Positions 17,279 to 26,206 are shown, counted from the first letter of the stretch. The stretch is 64,000 nt of DNA from Virgisporangium aurantiacum (GCF_016863635.1 NZ_BOPG01000045.1:124001-188000); one strand, 5' to 3'. Notes: generated from the sequence alone by a model not told the origin. Translations and numbers: made by a program.

Positions 17279-18151
17279 ATGCAGGTGGGTTTCATCGGAC
17301 TCGGTGTGATGGGCCGACCCATGGCGTCGAACCTCGCCCGGGCGGGGACGCCGCTCGTGGTCTGGAACAGGTCGGCCGACCGCGCCGAACCGTTGCGCGC
17401 GGCCGGCGCCCGGGTCGCCGCCACCCCCGCCGAGGTGTTCGCGCGGGCCGGCGTGGTGTTCCTCATGCTCGCCGACGAGGCGGCGATCGACGCCGTGCTG
17501 CGGGACACCGGCGTGGCTCTGGCCGAAAAGGTGGTCGTCAACACCGCGACCGTGGCGCCCGGGTACTCGCGCGACCTGGAGGCGGCGGTCGTCGCGGCCG
17601 GCGGCCGGTACGTCGAGGCGCCGGTGTCGGGGTCGCGCCAACCCGCCGAAACGGGGGACCTCGTGGCGATGCTGGCCGGTGATCCGGCGACCGTCGACGC
17701 GGTGCGGCCGCTGCTGGCGCCGATGTGCCGGGAGACGGCGGTGTGCGGACCGGTGCCGAACGCGCTCGTCATGAAGTTGTCGGTGAACCTGTTCCTCATC
17801 ACGATGGTGACCGGTCTCGCCGAGGCGACGCACTTCGCCGACCGCCACGGCGTCGACCTGGCCCGGTTCCGGCAGGTGCTCGACGCCGGTCCGATGGCCA
17901 GCGCGGTGTCGCGGGCCAAGGCGCACAAGCTGGTGGCGGGCGACTTCGACGTGCAGGCGTCGATCGCCAACGTCCTGCAGAACAACGCGCTGATCGCCGC
18001 GGCCGCGCGGGCGGCCGGCATCGCGTCACCGCTGCTGGACGTCTGCCACGCGCTCTTCGCCGAGACCCACGCGCTGGGCCTGCACGGCAGCGATATGGTG
18101 GCCGTGGTCCGCGCCATCGAACACCGGTCCGGCGCTTCCCTTTCGCCGTGA
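17279..18151 (+). CDS. 3-hydroxyisobutyrate dehydrogenase-type NAD(P) oxidoreductase
   Basis: A 290-residue beta-hydroxyacid dehydrogenase. FIGLGVMGRPMASNLARAG at residues 4-22 is the cofactor signature, EAPVSGSRQPAETGDL the substrate-binding glycine loop, and Lys in NALVMKLSVNLF the catalytic base. HIBADH, tartronate semialdehyde reductase and GLYR-type enzymes share this architecture, so the substrate is open. The cysteine in APMCRETAVCG is unusual but not in the active site. No clear ribosome-binding site precedes the ATG. It reads away from the SCO0854-like gene and is followed after 20 bases by the secreted GDSL hydrolase. Confidence 0.88.
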   Translation: MQVGFIGLGVMGRPMASNLARAGTPLVVWNRSADRAEPLRAAGARVAATPAEVFARAGVVFLMLADEAAIDAVLRDTGVALAEKVVVNTATVAPGYSRDLEAAVVAAGGRYVEAPVSGSRQPAETGDLVAMLAGDPATVDAVRPLLAPMCRETAVCGPVPNALVMKLSVNLFLITMVTGLAEATHFADRHGVDLARFRQVLDAGPMASAVSRAKAHKLVAGDFDVQASIANVLQNNALIAAAARAAGIASPLLDVCHALFAETHALGLHGSDMVAVVRAIEHRSGASLSP

Positions 18152-18171
18152 TATCGGCAAAGATCAATCGG

Positions 18172-19284
18172 ATGGGAACCTGTGTGCGTGGCATCGTCCG
18201 AACCGTGACGCTGGCCGCCGCGGCCCTCGTGGCCGTGGCCGTCGGGGTGGCGGTTCCGTCGGCGGCGTCGGCCGAGTCGAACGGCGGTGTGCGGGTGCTG
18301 CCGCTCGGCGACTCGATCACCGACGGCTACAACGTCCCCGGCGGCTACCGGATCGGCCTGTGGCAACGGCTCGCCGCCGGCGCGTACACCGTCGACTTCG
18401 TGGGGTCGTCGGCGAACGGTCCGGCGTCGCTCGCCGACCACGACCACGAGGGCCACTCCGGTTGGCGGATCGACCAGCTCGACGCGAACATCGTGGCCTG
18501 GCTGCAGGCACAGGCGCCGCGCACCGTCCTGTTGCACATCGGCACCAACGACATGAACCAGAACTACGACATCGCCAACGCGCCGGCCCGCCTGTCGGCG
18601 CTGATCGACAAGATCCGCGCGACCTCGCCCGGCGTCGAACTGTTCGTCGCGACCATCACGCCCGAGTCCGATGCGACCCGCGAAGCCAGGGTGCAGGCGT
18701 ACAACGGGGCGATCCCGGGGATCGTGGCGCAGAAGGGCCCGTTGACCCACCTCGTCGACATGCACTCCGCGCTGACCACCGCCGACCTCGCCGACGGCGT
18801 CCACCCCAACGCCACCGGCTACGACAAGATGGCCGCCCGCTGGTACGACGCGCTCCGGTCGGTGCCGTCGAGCCTGCGGGTCGAGCCGCCGGTGGGCGTC
18901 GGCGTGCCGGTGGGCAACCCGCAGTCGCTGAAGTGTCTCGACGTGCAGAACTCCGGCACCGCCAACGGAACCCAGGTCCAGTTGTGGACCTGCAACGGCA
19001 CCGCCGCCCAACGCTGGACCCGCACCGCCGCCGGCGAACTCCGCGGCGTCGGCGACCGCTGTCTCGACGTGAACGGAAGCGGCACCGCCAACGGCACCAA
19101 GATCCAGATCTGGACCTGCAACGGCACCAACGCCCAGAAGTTCACCTACACCGCGGCCGGTGCCATCGTGAACGTCAACTCGGGCGCGTGCGTCGACGTC
19201 ACCTCGGGCGGCACGGCCAACGGCACGAAGGTCCAGCTGTACGGCTGCAACGGCACGGGTGCGCAACGCTGGGCGGTCCGCTGA
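18172..19284 (+). CDS. Secreted SGNH/GDSL hydrolase with C-terminal ricin-B lectin domain
   Basis: About 370 residues. A signal peptide (about 1-37, LAAAALVAVAVGVAVPSAASA) leads to an SGNH esterase with block I GDSITDG, block III GTNDMN and block V DGVHPN, giving the Ser-Asp-His triad and the oxyanion Gly and Asn. After a short proline-valine linker, three beta-trefoil repeats end QVQLWTCNGTAAQRW, KIQIWTCNGTNAQKF and KVQLYGCNGTGAQRW, a typical ricin-B carbohydrate-binding module. It should deacetylate or de-esterify a polysaccharide outside the cell, perhaps xylan. ATG at 18172 is used; GTG 18187 is possible. The next gene, also secreted, follows after 38 bases. Confidence 0.92.
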   Translation: MGTCVRGIVRTVTLAAAALVAVAVGVAVPSAASAESNGGVRVLPLGDSITDGYNVPGGYRIGLWQRLAAGAYTVDFVGSSANGPASLADHDHEGHSGWRIDQLDANIVAWLQAQAPRTVLLHIGTNDMNQNYDIANAPARLSALIDKIRATSPGVELFVATITPESDATREARVQAYNGAIPGIVAQKGPLTHLVDMHSALTTADLADGVHPNATGYDKMAARWYDALRSVPSSLRVEPPVGVGVPVGNPQSLKCLDVQNSGTANGTQVQLWTCNGTAAQRWTRTAAGELRGVGDRCLDVNGSGTANGTKIQIWTCNGTNAQKFTYTAAGAIVNVNSGACVDVTSGGTANGTKVQLYGCNGTGAQRWAVR

Positions 19285-19285
19285 G

Positions 19286-19314
19286 TTCCCAACATATTGG
19301 TGATCGTCTATAGT
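19286..19314 (+). promoter_or_regulatory. Promoter of the secreted EEP gene, leaderless type
   Basis: TTCCCA (19286-19291), a 17-base spacer and TATAGT (19309-19314) form one of the best promoters in the window. Eight bases separate the -10 box from GTG 19323, where transcription should begin, and there is no ribosome-binding site. Confidence 0.55.
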
Positions 19315-19322
19315 TGCGACCC

Positions 19323-20174
19323 GTGATCAAGATACTCGGCGCGCTCGCGCTCGCCCTGACCGCGGCGGTCGTCCCGACGGCGGGTGGCGTCGCGCGGGCG
19401 GCGGAACCGAAGGTTCTCAACGTCATGTCGTGGAACATGTGCGGCGTCATCCGGTGGGGGTGTACGAGCACGGCCGACGCGAAGATCGGCGTCGTCAAGT
19501 ACCACGTCGCCAACACGTTCGTGCAGGCGGCCGTGCTCCAGGAGGTCTGCGAGAACGACCTGACGAAGCTGATGGGTGAGCTCGGATCGGGCTGGCACAA
19601 GGCGTTCACGCCGTACCTGTGGTCGGAGGACGGCCGGACGTCGCCGATCACGTGCGACACCGACCGGGCCGGCGTCGCCGTCATCGCCAAGGTGGGACTG
19701 TCGGACGCGAAGGTCCACGCCACCACCCAACCGTGGACCGGCATGCACCGCCCGCTGCTCTGCGCGACCGCGACGTACTGGAACACCCGCCTGTGCAGCG
19801 TCCACCTGACGCCGCATCCGGGCGGCAACCCGGACCATCCCGAGTGGGACTACCGCGACGACCAGATCGCCGAGATCAGGTCGCTCGTCGGCGGGTTCCC
19901 GAACTTCGTCATCGGCGGTGACTTCAACGTGAAGCCGCCGGAGTGGCCCGGCACCCAGGACGCGTGGGTGTGGGGGAGCGGCCTGTACTACAACGGCACG
20001 TCGGGGTACGTCGAGTGCGACCAGCAGGGTGCGGCGCGCACGGGCGGCGCCACCCACGACAGCAACACGAAGATCGACTACATCTTCAGCTCCGAGGCCC
20101 GGCGCTGGTGCGCCCGCGCGGACTCGGTCCACTCCGACCATCACGTGCTGGTGGAGAGCGTGGAGGTGGTGTAG
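19323..20174 (+). CDS. Secreted endonuclease/exonuclease/phosphatase (EEP) family protein
   Basis: About 283 residues with a signal peptide (residues 1-27, ending VARAA). The EEP fold signatures are LNVMSWNMCG, AVLQEVCEND (metal-binding Glu), HLTPHPGG, GGDFNVKPPEW (Asp and Asn) and DSVHSDHHVLVE (catalytic Asp-His). Six cysteines suggest disulphides. Substrates of secreted members include extracellular DNA and phospholipid head groups; which applies is not determinable. An alternative TTG at 19314 lies inside the -10 box, so GTG 19323 is chosen. Confidence 0.87.
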   Translation: MIKILGALALALTAAVVPTAGGVARAAEPKVLNVMSWNMCGVIRWGCTSTADAKIGVVKYHVANTFVQAAVLQEVCENDLTKLMGELGSGWHKAFTPYLWSEDGRTSPITCDTDRAGVAVIAKVGLSDAKVHATTQPWTGMHRPLLCATATYWNTRLCSVHLTPHPGGNPDHPEWDYRDDQIAEIRSLVGGFPNFVIGGDFNVKPPEWPGTQDAWVWGSGLYYNGTSGYVECDQQGAARTGGATHDSNTKIDYIFSSEARRWCARADSVHSDHHVLVESVEVV

Positions 20175-20179
20175 CCCGG

Positions 20180-20557
20180 TCAGCGCTTCTCGCGGCGTTC
20201 CCGCAGGCGCTGCTCCTCGCGTCTGGTCTCGGCGTGCGTCTCGCGCTCGCGGACGAGCCACTCCGGCGGGTCGGCGTTGAGCTCCTCGATCATCGCCGTG
20301 GTGAGCGGCTCGGTGATTCCCGCCCTGGCCAGGCCGCTGTTCGAGACCCGCAGCCGGGCCGCGACCACGTTGCGCGGATGGGGACCGTCGCGGCGCAGGT
20401 CGACCAGCCACTGCGGTGGGTTGCGTTGGAGTTCGTCGAGTTCCTCGCGGGACACGACGCCGTCCCGGAACTCCTGCGGCGTGGCCGGTAGGTAGACGTC
20501 GAGCTTCTGCGCCGCCGTGGCCGGCTTCATCACCTGGGACTGCTTCGTCTTGCTCAT
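20180..20557 (-). CDS. DUF5997 family protein
   Basis: A 125-residue charged protein. MKPATAAQKLDVYLPATPQEF, GVVSREELDELQRNPPQWL and VVAARLRVSNSGLARAG are the recognisable family core; the tail is Arg/Glu-rich (RREEQRLRERREKR). Function is unknown. In many actinobacteria the gene stands next to a LysR-like substrate-binding-domain gene, as here, divergently. Its ATG follows a TACCCT box by 8 bases with no ribosome-binding site. Confidence 0.8.
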   Translation of the reverse strand: MSKTKQSQVMKPATAAQKLDVYLPATPQEFRDGVVSREELDELQRNPPQWLVDLRRDGPHPRNVVAARLRVSNSGLARAGITEPLTTAMIEELNADPPEWLVRERETHAETRREEQRLRERREKR

Positions 20558-20565
20558 CGGGTCCC

Positions 20566-20603
20566 AGGGTAGCGACCCGTCGGCTCGCGCCGCCCCGTAC
20601 CCT
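20566..20603. promoter_or_regulatory. Back-to-back leaderless promoters of DUF5997 and LysR-like genes
   Basis: TACCCT occurs on the minus strand (20571-20566, 8 bases before the ATG at 20557) and again on the plus strand (20598-20603, 6 bases before GTG 20610). The two start codons are only 52 bases apart and neither has a Shine-Dalgarno sequence. Identical -10 hexamers facing opposite ways suggest shared control. Confidence 0.5.
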
Positions 20604-20609
20604 GATCAG

Positions 20610-21248
20610 GTGGAGTTCCGGCTGGTGATCGTCCCCGGTGTCACCGTCGACAAGTGGACCCGCATGTGGGCCGATCGGGTGCCGTCGGTCAACCTGCACG
20701 TGGTCCCGACCGCGGCCGCAGACGCGGCCGCGCTCCTGTCCACCGACGCCGATGCCGGCCTGCTCCGGCTGCCGGTCGACCGGGACACGTTCCACGCCGT
20801 GCCGCTCTACACCGAGACGACGGTGGTGGTCGCGCCGCGCGGTCACCTCGTATCCGCCGCCGACGAGGTGACCATGGCCGACCTCGCCGACGACACGCTG
20901 CTCCGACCGCTCGACGACGTCCTCCCGTGGCCGGATGCCCCGTTGGGTGAACGCCCGGCCGGTGAACGCCCGGCCGACACGGCGGCCGCGGTCGCGCTCG
21001 TGGCGGCGGAGGCCGGTGTGCTCGTGGTCCCGCAGTCGCTGGCCCGCGCGCACCAGCGCCGCGACGTCACGCACCGGGTGGTCACCGACGCGCCGACGTC
21101 GTCGGTCGGGCTGGTGTGGCCCCGGGAGCGGTACACCGATCTGGTCGAGGAGATGATCGGGATCGTCCGGGGGCGAACCGCGAACAGCACTCGTGGACGC
21201 GCACCGGCGCCCGCCGCGCGAACGCCGAAACGGCGCGGGCGCCGCTGA
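20610..21248 (+). CDS. LysR-type substrate-binding domain protein lacking DNA-binding domain
   Basis: A 212-residue protein that looks like the effector half of a LysR regulator or a periplasmic-binding fold: VEFRLVIVPGVTVDKW, TDADAGLLRLPVDRDTFHAV, LYTETTVVVAPRGHLV and EAGVLVVPQSLARAHQRRDV. There is no helix-turn-helix before it. The end is a basic tail (APAPAARTPKRRGRR) that might bind nucleic acid. GTG at 20610 is placed by the TACCCT box 6 bases upstream. Pairing with DUF5997 is a recurrent arrangement; I infer a joint sensory role, not proven. Confidence 0.75.
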   Translation: MEFRLVIVPGVTVDKWTRMWADRVPSVNLHVVPTAAADAAALLSTDADAGLLRLPVDRDTFHAVPLYTETTVVVAPRGHLVSAADEVTMADLADDTLLRPLDDVLPWPDAPLGERPAGERPADTAAAVALVAAEAGVLVVPQSLARAHQRRDVTHRVVTDAPTSSVGLVWPRERYTDLVEEMIGIVRGRTANSTRGRAPAPAARTPKRRGRR

Positions 21249-21304
21249 GCGTCCACGTATCGGTATGCTCCGATGCCTCTGATCACGAGGGGTAGGAGCT
21301 GGAC

Positions 21305-22693
21305 GTGGGGCAGCGCAGGATACTCATGGGGACCGTGGCACTCGTCGCGTTCGCCGTCACCGTGTTCGGGATCATGACGTCCTCGCACGCGGAGACCACC
21401 ACCGTCTCGCTGTGGACGGACGCCGACACGCCGGCCACCGTCGACGCGGGCGACGCACAGGCCGTCGAGCTCGGCATGCGCTTCCGGGCCGACAGCGCCG
21501 GCTCGGTGACCGGCGTGCGCTTCTACAAGGCGGCGGCCAACACCGGCCCGCACACGGGATCGTTGTGGGACGGCGACGGCGCGCTCCTCGCCACCGTCAC
21601 GTTCAGCGGGGAGACGGCGTCGGGCTGGCAGACCGCCACGTTCGCGCAACCGGTGACCATCGCGGCGAACCGGTTCTACGTCGTGTCGTACCACACCGCC
21701 ACCGGGCACTACTCCGGCGACAACAACGGCTTCGCACAGGCCCGCGACCGCGCGCCGCTGCACGCGCCGGCGACCGCGAACGGCGTGTACCGCTACGGCT
21801 CCGGCGGCTTTCCGACGTCGACCTGGGCGGCGACGAACTACTGGGTGGACGTGACCTTCAGCCCGTCCGGCGCGGTGGACCCGTCGCCATCGACCTCTCA
21901 GCCGCCGCCGTCCGGCGATTTCCCGAACGAGAGCAACACCGGTGTGCCGGCGGGCGTGCAGCCGACCCCGTACACGGGCTCGTGCGACTTCCGCACCGAC
22001 AACCAGGTGATCGACGGCAAGGTGGTCGACTGCGGCGGGATCCTCGTGTACGCCACCAACGTCACGTTCCGGAACAGCGTGGTGCTGTCGGCCATCCTGA
22101 CCAACGCCGACGACGCGTCCGTCACTGTGGAAAACTCGGAGGTGCGCGCCGGCGCGACGAGCTACGCCGGTGTCGGCGGCTCCCACCTGACGGTGCTCGG
22201 CTCGGAGATCACCGGCGGGCAGCACAGCGTCCACTGTGGAGGAAACTGCCTGGTGCAGGACTCGTATCTGCACGGCCAGTACAACGACCCGAACGACGCG
22301 TTCCACAACAACGGCTTCCTCAGCAACGGCGGCGCGACCATGGTGGTCCGGCACAACACCCTGTGGTGCTCGCCGGTCGACAACACCATGGGCGGCGGGT
22401 GCAGCACCAACCTGTCCCTGTTCGGCGACTTCGCGCCGATCACGAACGTCACCGTCGAGGGCAACTACTTCCACGCCACGCCCGGCGGGTACTGCGGCAG
22501 CTTCGGCTACAACCCGTCGAAGCAGTTCGGGTCGAACCCCACCGGCGTCGTGGTGCGGAACAACGTCTTCGAGCGGGGGACGAACAACCGGTGCGGCGCC
22601 TACGGCCCGGCCACCAGTTTCCTCGCCACGGGAGCCGGAAACGCGTGGACGGGCAACACCTGGGCCGACGGCGCCACGGTGGACCCCGACTGA
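21305..22693 (+). CDS. Secreted DUF4082 plus right-handed beta-helix protein
   Basis: A 462-residue protein with a signal peptide (about 1-30, GTVALVAFAVTVFGIMTSSHA). Residues about 33-180 form a DUF4082 domain (VSLWTDADTPATVDAGD, GVRFYKAAANTGPHTGSLW, FYVVSYHTATGHYSGDN), found next to carbohydrate-active modules. After a Pro/Ser linker (PSPSTSQPPPSG) the C-terminal 260 residues show parallel beta-helix rungs (NVTFRNSVVLSAI, SVTVENSEVRAG, HLTVLGSEITGG, TNVTVEGNYFHA). No lyase catalytic set is evident, so a polysaccharide-binding or degrading role is inferred. AGGAG precedes the GTG. Convergent with the next gene, 3 bases apart. Confidence 0.83.
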   Translation: MGQRRILMGTVALVAFAVTVFGIMTSSHAETTTVSLWTDADTPATVDAGDAQAVELGMRFRADSAGSVTGVRFYKAAANTGPHTGSLWDGDGALLATVTFSGETASGWQTATFAQPVTIAANRFYVVSYHTATGHYSGDNNGFAQARDRAPLHAPATANGVYRYGSGGFPTSTWAATNYWVDVTFSPSGAVDPSPSTSQPPPSGDFPNESNTGVPAGVQPTPYTGSCDFRTDNQVIDGKVVDCGGILVYATNVTFRNSVVLSAILTNADDASVTVENSEVRAGATSYAGVGGSHLTVLGSEITGGQHSVHCGGNCLVQDSYLHGQYNDPNDAFHNNGFLSNGGATMVVRHNTLWCSPVDNTMGGGCSTNLSLFGDFAPITNVTVEGNYFHATPGGYCGSFGYNPSKQFGSNPTGVVVRNNVFERGTNNRCGAYGPATSFLATGAGNAWTGNTWADGATVDPD

Positions 22694-22696
22694 GGA

Positions 22697-23428
22697 TCAG
22701 CCACCGCGGCGCGGGTCGGACGTCGGGTCGATGGTCAGGGCGTCGCCGAAGCGCTCCGTGAGCTGTCGCGTCTCGTCGGCCGTGAGCATGACGGAGGCGA
22801 GCCTGACGCTGCACGTCCGGGCGTCGATCGAGGTGGCGAACCGGATCTCGGCGGCACGGTCGCTCCAGTCCCGTCGGGACAGGAGGGCCTGTATCCGGGC
22901 GAGGTCCGTCCAGGTGTGCGCGCACTGCCGGATCCGGTGTGCCGTGCCCCGTGCGGCGGCCTCCAGCCGCGGTCGCCACTGGCCGAGGTCGGCGTCGCGG
23001 TTGACCGCGACCGTCACCGTGCCGTCGGGTTCCTCGGCGAACCCGACGAAGACCTCGGGATGACGGCCGACGAGGACCGGAAGGCTCACGGCGTCGTCGG
23101 GCAGCGGGTCGGCCACGTCGACCACCACGACGTCGGCGACGGCGACCGGCGTTCCGGCCCGCGGTTCGGTGCGGAGGACCTGCCCGGCGGGGGCGGTGTC
23201 GCCGGTGACGTACCGGGGCCGCACGACCAGGCCGGCGCCCTGCAGTGTCTTCGCCGCCTGGCCGAGGTCGCCGGCGTTGACGTCGGGCAGGGGGAAGGTC
23301 GCCGGGCCGGTGGACTGCGTCGCGGCGACCTCCGACGTGGGCGCGGGGTCTCCGGTCGGCGCGGGTCTGGCGCAGGCGCAGACCAGCAGCACGGTGAGTG
23401 CCGGCACGAGGGTGTCCGTTCGGCGCAT
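22697..23428 (-). CDS. Putative lipoprotein with a PASTA domain
   Basis: A 243-residue exported protein. The N-terminus LVPALTVLLVCACARP contains a lipobox-like VCAC, so lipidation at Cys19 is likely. Residues about 45-105 form a PASTA domain (LPDVNAGDLGQAAKTLQGAGL, then PAGQVLRTEPRAGTPVAVADVV), a module that binds peptidoglycan stem peptides. The remaining 135 residues are of unknown type with two cysteines (IRQCAHTW, ARTCSVRL). GGGAGG stands before the ATG. A role at the cell wall is inferred from the PASTA module. Confidence 0.78.
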   Translation of the reverse strand: MRRTDTLVPALTVLLVCACARPAPTGDPAPTSEVAATQSTGPATFPLPDVNAGDLGQAAKTLQGAGLVVRPRYVTGDTAPAGQVLRTEPRAGTPVAVADVVVVDVADPLPDDAVSLPVLVGRHPEVFVGFAEEPDGTVTVAVNRDADLGQWRPRLEAAARGTAHRIRQCAHTWTDLARIQALLSRRDWSDRAAEIRFATSIDARTCSVRLASVMLTADETRQLTERFGDALTIDPTSDPRRGG

Positions 23429-23525
23429 GGGTACCTCCCGTGAGGTGTGCGGTCGAATATGAGACGCGGCGGGCGGCCCGGATGGTTCCCCACCCGGGCC
23501 GCCGCTGGTTCCGCGCCGTATCCGG

Positions 23526-24839
23526 CTATGCGGTGAGGACCGTGACGCCCAGATGCGACTCGACGTTGGAGATCAGTTCGGCCGACATCGTGACGCCGCC
23601 GTCGTTCGAGCCGATGAACAGGCCGCGCGCTGTCGCGGTCTCGGCACCCGGTCGGGTGTAGACGGGCGCACCGGAGTCACCCGGCCGTACGACGATGCCG
23701 CCGTCCGCCCGCCGGCCCTCCATCAGCCCGTACGTGCATCCGTCGATGTCACAGATGAAACCACCGGTGACCGTGAGGATCGTCATTCCGCACCGTGCGC
23801 GGCTCACCATTCCGCTGACGCAGACACCGGTCATGCCCTGCGTCGGGTTCGCCCGCCCGGTGACGGTACGGCGCACGGGGCAGCAGGGATCGGTGTGGAT
23901 CATGTTCCGGTAGGTCTCCGCCGTGGACAGGATGGAGATCATGTCGAACGCGGGATAGTTGGCCTTTCCCGCCGTTGTGCCGTAGGCGTTCGGCCCGGAG
24001 GTGACGTTCTGGTTGTTCTCGAAGCAGTGACCCGCGGTGGTCGCACCCCGCCGGCCGTCGGAGTTGCGTCGCACCGTGAACGCGGAGGTGCAGAAGTTTC
24101 CGCCGTTCAGCCCGATTCCCGCGCCGCCGTCGTGCGGCCGTCCGTCGTCCAGCCGCCCGTACCGCACGGCGTCGGTCACCGTCAGCGAAACCCGCGCGCC
24201 GAGTGCCTTCGTGAGGGCGTCCGCGACCGCCGGGTACCGCTTGTCGACGCCGATCTGGAACGTCGACGTCGCCGGGTCCAGGTAGCCTCCGAGCCGCGCC
24301 CGGGCGGCGTCCGGGTGCCAGGACCGGCCGGTGAGCACGGACCAGGCCGCGAGCAGGTCGGTCGCCGAGTGGCAGCCGGCCTGTACCCGTACGGCAGGAG
24401 CCTTTGCCGCGCCGAGCGCGGTGGCCGCGGTGGCTGCGCTCGTGGTCAGTTGCGACTGCAACGCCGGCACCTGAATGCGCTTCGGGTCGACGACGACCAC
24501 GATCGCCTGCTTCACGTGATCGAACGTGGTGCCGATGAGCCCTTTCTCCAACTGGGCGTTCGGCTGGTCCTTTGTGGACTCGCCGTAGCGCGTGGTGAGC
24601 TCCTTCCAGATCGCGTCGTTGACGCCCTGCCCGGTCGGGCCGGTGATCCAGCTTTCGAAGCTCAGGTGTTCGTCCGCCGTTTCCGTGCTGGTCGACACCA
24701 GCGACTTGGGCGTCGCGACGACGCATTCGCCGTCGGCGACCTGTGCGGATGTGGCGGGTGTATTCGCGGCGACGGCCGCGAGTACGGTGATCGCGCATAC
24801 CGATGCGGACAGCATGGAGCGCCTGACGAGATTTCGCAT
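23526..24839 (-). CDS. Secreted S1-family serine protease with long propeptide
   Basis: A 437-residue prepro-protease of the alpha-lytic/streptogrisin kind. A signal peptide (1-33) is followed by a propeptide of about 190 residues and a catalytic domain with His in ATTAGHCFEN, Asp in YPAFDMISIL and Ser in VRPGDSGAPVY. Several cysteine pairs (HTDPCCP, GVCVSG, FICDIDGCTY) suit an extracellular enzyme. The ATG at 24839 has a G-rich ribosome-binding site (six G) about 6 bases upstream. Proteolysis of extracellular protein is the expected role. It lies 139 bases downstream of the PHB depolymerase gene on the same strand; an independent promoter is likely. Confidence 0.9.
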   Translation of the reverse strand: MRNLVRRSMLSASVCAITVLAAVAANTPATSAQVADGECVVATPKSLVSTSTETADEHLSFESWITGPTGQGVNDAIWKELTTRYGESTKDQPNAQLEKGLIGTTFDHVKQAIVVVVDPKRIQVPALQSQLTTSAATAATALGAAKAPAVRVQAGCHSATDLLAAWSVLTGRSWHPDAARARLGGYLDPATSTFQIGVDKRYPAVADALTKALGARVSLTVTDAVRYGRLDDGRPHDGGAGIGLNGGNFCTSAFTVRRNSDGRRGATTAGHCFENNQNVTSGPNAYGTTAGKANYPAFDMISILSTAETYRNMIHTDPCCPVRRTVTGRANPTQGMTGVCVSGMVSRARCGMTILTVTGGFICDIDGCTYGLMEGRRADGGIVVRPGDSGAPVYTRPGAETATARGLFIGSNDGGVTMSAELISNVESHLGVTVLTA

Positions 24840-24978
24840 TGATTTCCCCCCATGGTCATCAAGACAGACCTCGATGGGGTGAACGTACTCGGAATCAGAG
24901 TCGGTCCATGTAAGAAAAGCGATACGACGACGTCGATGGGAGTCACGCGACAAATGTCGTTTTGTGCGTCGGGATCCG

Positions 24979-26142
24979 TCAACAACCGCTGTCGGCCAGG
25001 ACCCAGAAGTTGGGGCCGGTCTGGCGCAGCGTGTGGGTCACGAAGACGTTGGTGAGCCCCATCGCCTGATCGGAGCCGTTGGCATAGGTGGACCCGAGCA
25101 CGTCGTGGGCCCGCCCGTCCCGCACGTGCGCCCAGTTGCTGGCCCGCACGCACACCGGTGCCGGCGGGGTCGTCGGCGGGTCCGTCGGCGGGGTGACGCC
25201 GCCGTCGAGGCCCCACGACCGTCCGATGTGGAAGGACGAGCAGATGGAGTCCAGGAAGTAGGCGCCGGCCGTGCCGCACTGGTCCGTCGCGCCGCCCGGG
25301 TCGACCGGGGTGCCGTGGCCGATTCCGCTGACGCGGTAGACCTGGACCGTCGCTCCGTAGTCTTCGCGGACGGTGTTGCCCGGCAGCGCCTGCGTTCCGG
25401 TCGGGCTCTGGCCGACGCCGTTGACGTTCGTCCACTGGTCGCGCAGCTGGTCGGCGTTGAACGTCGCCACGGTGTAGTCGTTGGTGCCGTACCAGATCGA
25501 CACCACCGGACGTCGGCCGGCGTAGCCGGGGAAGGCGCCGCGGGCCAGGTCGCCCCACTGCTGCGGGGTGCGGTTCTGCCGTTGGCTCAGGCACAGCACG
25601 CCCGCCGTCAGCGTGGTGGCGCACTTGTACGCGATGCCGGCGATCACGGCACCGCCGCGGAAGACGTCGGGGTACGCGGCGAGCATCACGGCCGTCATCG
25701 CGCCGCCGGCGGACAGTCCGGTGACGAAGACGCGGCCCGCGTCGACGCCGACGTTCGCCACGGCGTGGTCGACCATCTGCTTGACCGACAGCGCCTCGCC
25801 CTGCCCGCGCGACTGGTCGCCGGGCTCGAACCAGTTGAAACAGGAACTGGAGTTGTTCGCCGAACTCGTCTGCGGCAGCACGAGCGCGAAGCGCCAGAGG
25901 TCGGCGTACTTGCGCCACCCGGAGTTGGTGAAGTATTCGGTCGCGGTCTGGCCGCAGCCGTGGAACGCGACCACGAGCGGCGCGCCGGACGGCAGTCCGT
26001 CGGGCCGGTAGCTGTACATGCTCAGGTTGCCGGGGTTCGAGCCGAATCCGGAGACCGGGGTCAGCGTCGCCGCCGCGGCCGGCGTCACGGGGCCGAGAAG
26101 TGTGGCGGCGAGGAGGACGAGAAGGGAGATCGACCTGGCCAT
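24979..26142 (-). CDS. Secreted PHB depolymerase-family esterase (short-chain PHA depolymerase / feruloyl esterase type)
   Basis: A 387-residue enzyme: signal peptide (1-24), alpha/beta-hydrolase domain with LVVAFHGCGQTA, the nucleophile GLSAGGAMT, Asp in WYGTNDYTVA and His in GIGHGTPVDPG. Then a Pro/Thr linker (TPPTDPPTTPPAP) and a C-terminal domain of about 60 residues ending NFWVLADSGC, the kind that binds polymer in extracellular polyhydroxybutyrate depolymerases. The fold also includes feruloyl and acetylxylan esterases, so the polymer is not certain. Its promoter reads TTGTCG-17-TAGCGT with 7 bases to the ATG. Upstream genes on the same strand encode an ABC importer and 3-hydroxybutyrate dehydrogenase, which favours PHB as substrate. 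Confidence 0.87.
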   Translation of the reverse strand: MARSISLLVLLAATLLGPVTPAAAATLTPVSGFGSNPGNLSMYSYRPDGLPSGAPLVVAFHGCGQTATEYFTNSGWRKYADLWRFALVLPQTSSANNSSSCFNWFEPGDQSRGQGEALSVKQMVDHAVANVGVDAGRVFVTGLSAGGAMTAVMLAAYPDVFRGGAVIAGIAYKCATTLTAGVLCLSQRQNRTPQQWGDLARGAFPGYAGRRPVVSIWYGTNDYTVATFNADQLRDQWTNVNGVGQSPTGTQALPGNTVREDYGATVQVYRVSGIGHGTPVDPGGATDQCGTAGAYFLDSICSSFHIGRSWGLDGGVTPPTDPPTTPPAPVCVRASNWAHVRDGRAHDVLGSTYANGSDQAMGLTNVFVTHTLRQTGPNFWVLADSGC

Positions 26143-26149
26143 GAACGGC

Positions 26150-26197
26150 ACGCTACGCAGCCCATCGATCACCGACAATGTGTACGGCGCACACGTT
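26150..26197 (-). promoter_or_regulatory. Leaderless promoter and overlapping dyad of the PHB depolymerase-like gene
   Basis: On the minus strand TTGTCG (26178-26173), a 17-base spacer and TAGCGT (26155-26150) stand 7 bases before the ATG. A dyad AATGTGT (26177-26183) / ACACGTT (26191-26197), with one mismatch in 7, overlaps the -35 region and could be an operator. This gene can thus be expressed apart from the importer operon upstream. Confidence 0.55.
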
Positions 26198-26206
26198 CGG
26201 ACCCGG

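Noticed and set aside
11987..20174. Secondary-metabolite gene cluster
   Set aside because: There are regulators and oxidoreductases but no PKS, NRPS, terpene synthase or RiPP-type genes.
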